The notes under the pieces: generated by a model
Database searches by the model: none
What the model was told of the DNA's origin: nothing
Seen by the model: only the letters and a program-made list of their open reading frames with translations
Part shown: one piece after another, positions 5,226 to 5,408 of the stretch
Layout of the letters: each line of letters starts with the position of its first letter
Numbering within the stretch: the stretch's first letter is position 1
Position numbers and translations under genes: made by a program
Assembly: GCA_021772295.1 (NCBI GenBank)
Contig: JAJFMG010000148.1
Location: 1 to 5,408 of the forward strand
DNA: 5,408 bases
From: Chlamydiota bacterium
Lineage (GTDB): Bacteria > Chlamydiota > Chlamydiia > Chlamydiales > Simkaniaceae
Reading direction: 5' to 3'

Positions 5226-5408
5226 TTAATATTTAGTGAGCGCTAGATTACGAGTATTAAGTATTTCCATGCAGATCTTTTCCTGTTCACGCATGATTTT
5301 CTCATCTGTTGGATCTATATCATCATATCCCAGAAGATGAAGAATACCATGGATGATATAAAGAGTAATCTCCAAATAGGTATCAAGGTTGTTTTTAGTA
5401 GCGTATTT
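5226..5408 (-). CDS. ybeY: Endoribonuclease YbeY, C-terminal part (start outside window)
   Basis: The last 60 residues of YbeY are visible; the N-terminal part lies beyond the window edge. The motif YIIHGILHLLGYDD (visible residues 17-30) matches the UPF0054/YbeY signature HGxLHLxGYDH, in which three His bind zinc. The first two His are present and the third is Asp here. After it come DEKIMREQEKICMEIL, matching the usual Met/Glu-rich terminal helix. YbeY is a metal-dependent RNase for 16S rRNA 3'-end maturation and ribosome quality control in the cytoplasm. The stop TAA is at 5226-5228. The following gene encodes a CorC/HlyC-type CBS protein, the same linkage as ybeY-ybeX in enterobacteria and the CT422-CT423 order I recall for Chlamydia, which supports the assignment. 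Confidence 0.93.
   Translation of the reverse strand, partial: KYATKNNLDTYLEITLYIIHGILHLLGYDDIDPTDEKIMREQEKICMEILNTRNLALTKY

Overview
This is an AT-rich stretch of bacterial chromosome, probably from a member of the Chlamydiae, most likely an environmental (Parachlamydia/Simkania/Rhabdochlamydia-like) lineage. The lineage call is inference. It rests on the base composition, on a DUF3604/PHP-like protein resembling a chlamydial conserved protein I remember as the CT425 family, on a YbeY gene followed by a CBS-domain HlyC/CorC protein (the chlamydial CT422-CT423 order, also from memory), and on lineage-specific-looking proteins to the left. No database search was possible.

Left part (1-606): the 3' end of a plus-strand gene encodes five tandem copies of an acidic nonapeptide (APAVDTNAD) and then 18-bp repeats. 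The frame now ends at an amber codon inside those repeats. The same frame shows a second amber and then an ochre codon just before a strong intrinsic terminator (264-298). A roughly 300-base non-coding leader follows, with an AT inverted repeat and a 5'-UTR hairpin.

Centre left (607-1564): one 289-residue protein of unknown function has a perfect Shine-Dalgarno, a Ser/Thr/Asp-rich disordered N-terminus and a single short Cys-containing hydrophobic patch. It ends at an intrinsic terminator (1536-1564) and looks like a monocistronic accessory or effector-type gene.

Centre (1565-3835): a second plus-strand unit starts with a possible 32-codon leader ORF that has a strong Shine-Dalgarno. It continues with a 636-residue DUF3604/PHP-like protein whose usual metal ligands are partly replaced. 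One base later comes a 62-residue membrane protein with a Cys cluster that resembles NqrM, the Na+-NQR maturation factor.

Right part (3837-5408, minus strand): a ybeY gene, cut by the window edge, is followed by a HlyC/CorC-type CBS-pair membrane protein. This recalls the ybeY-ybeX(corC) linkage of many bacteria and suggests a ribosome-maturation and ion-homeostasis operon. It converges on the central unit with only one base between the two stop codons, inside an AT-only palindrome.
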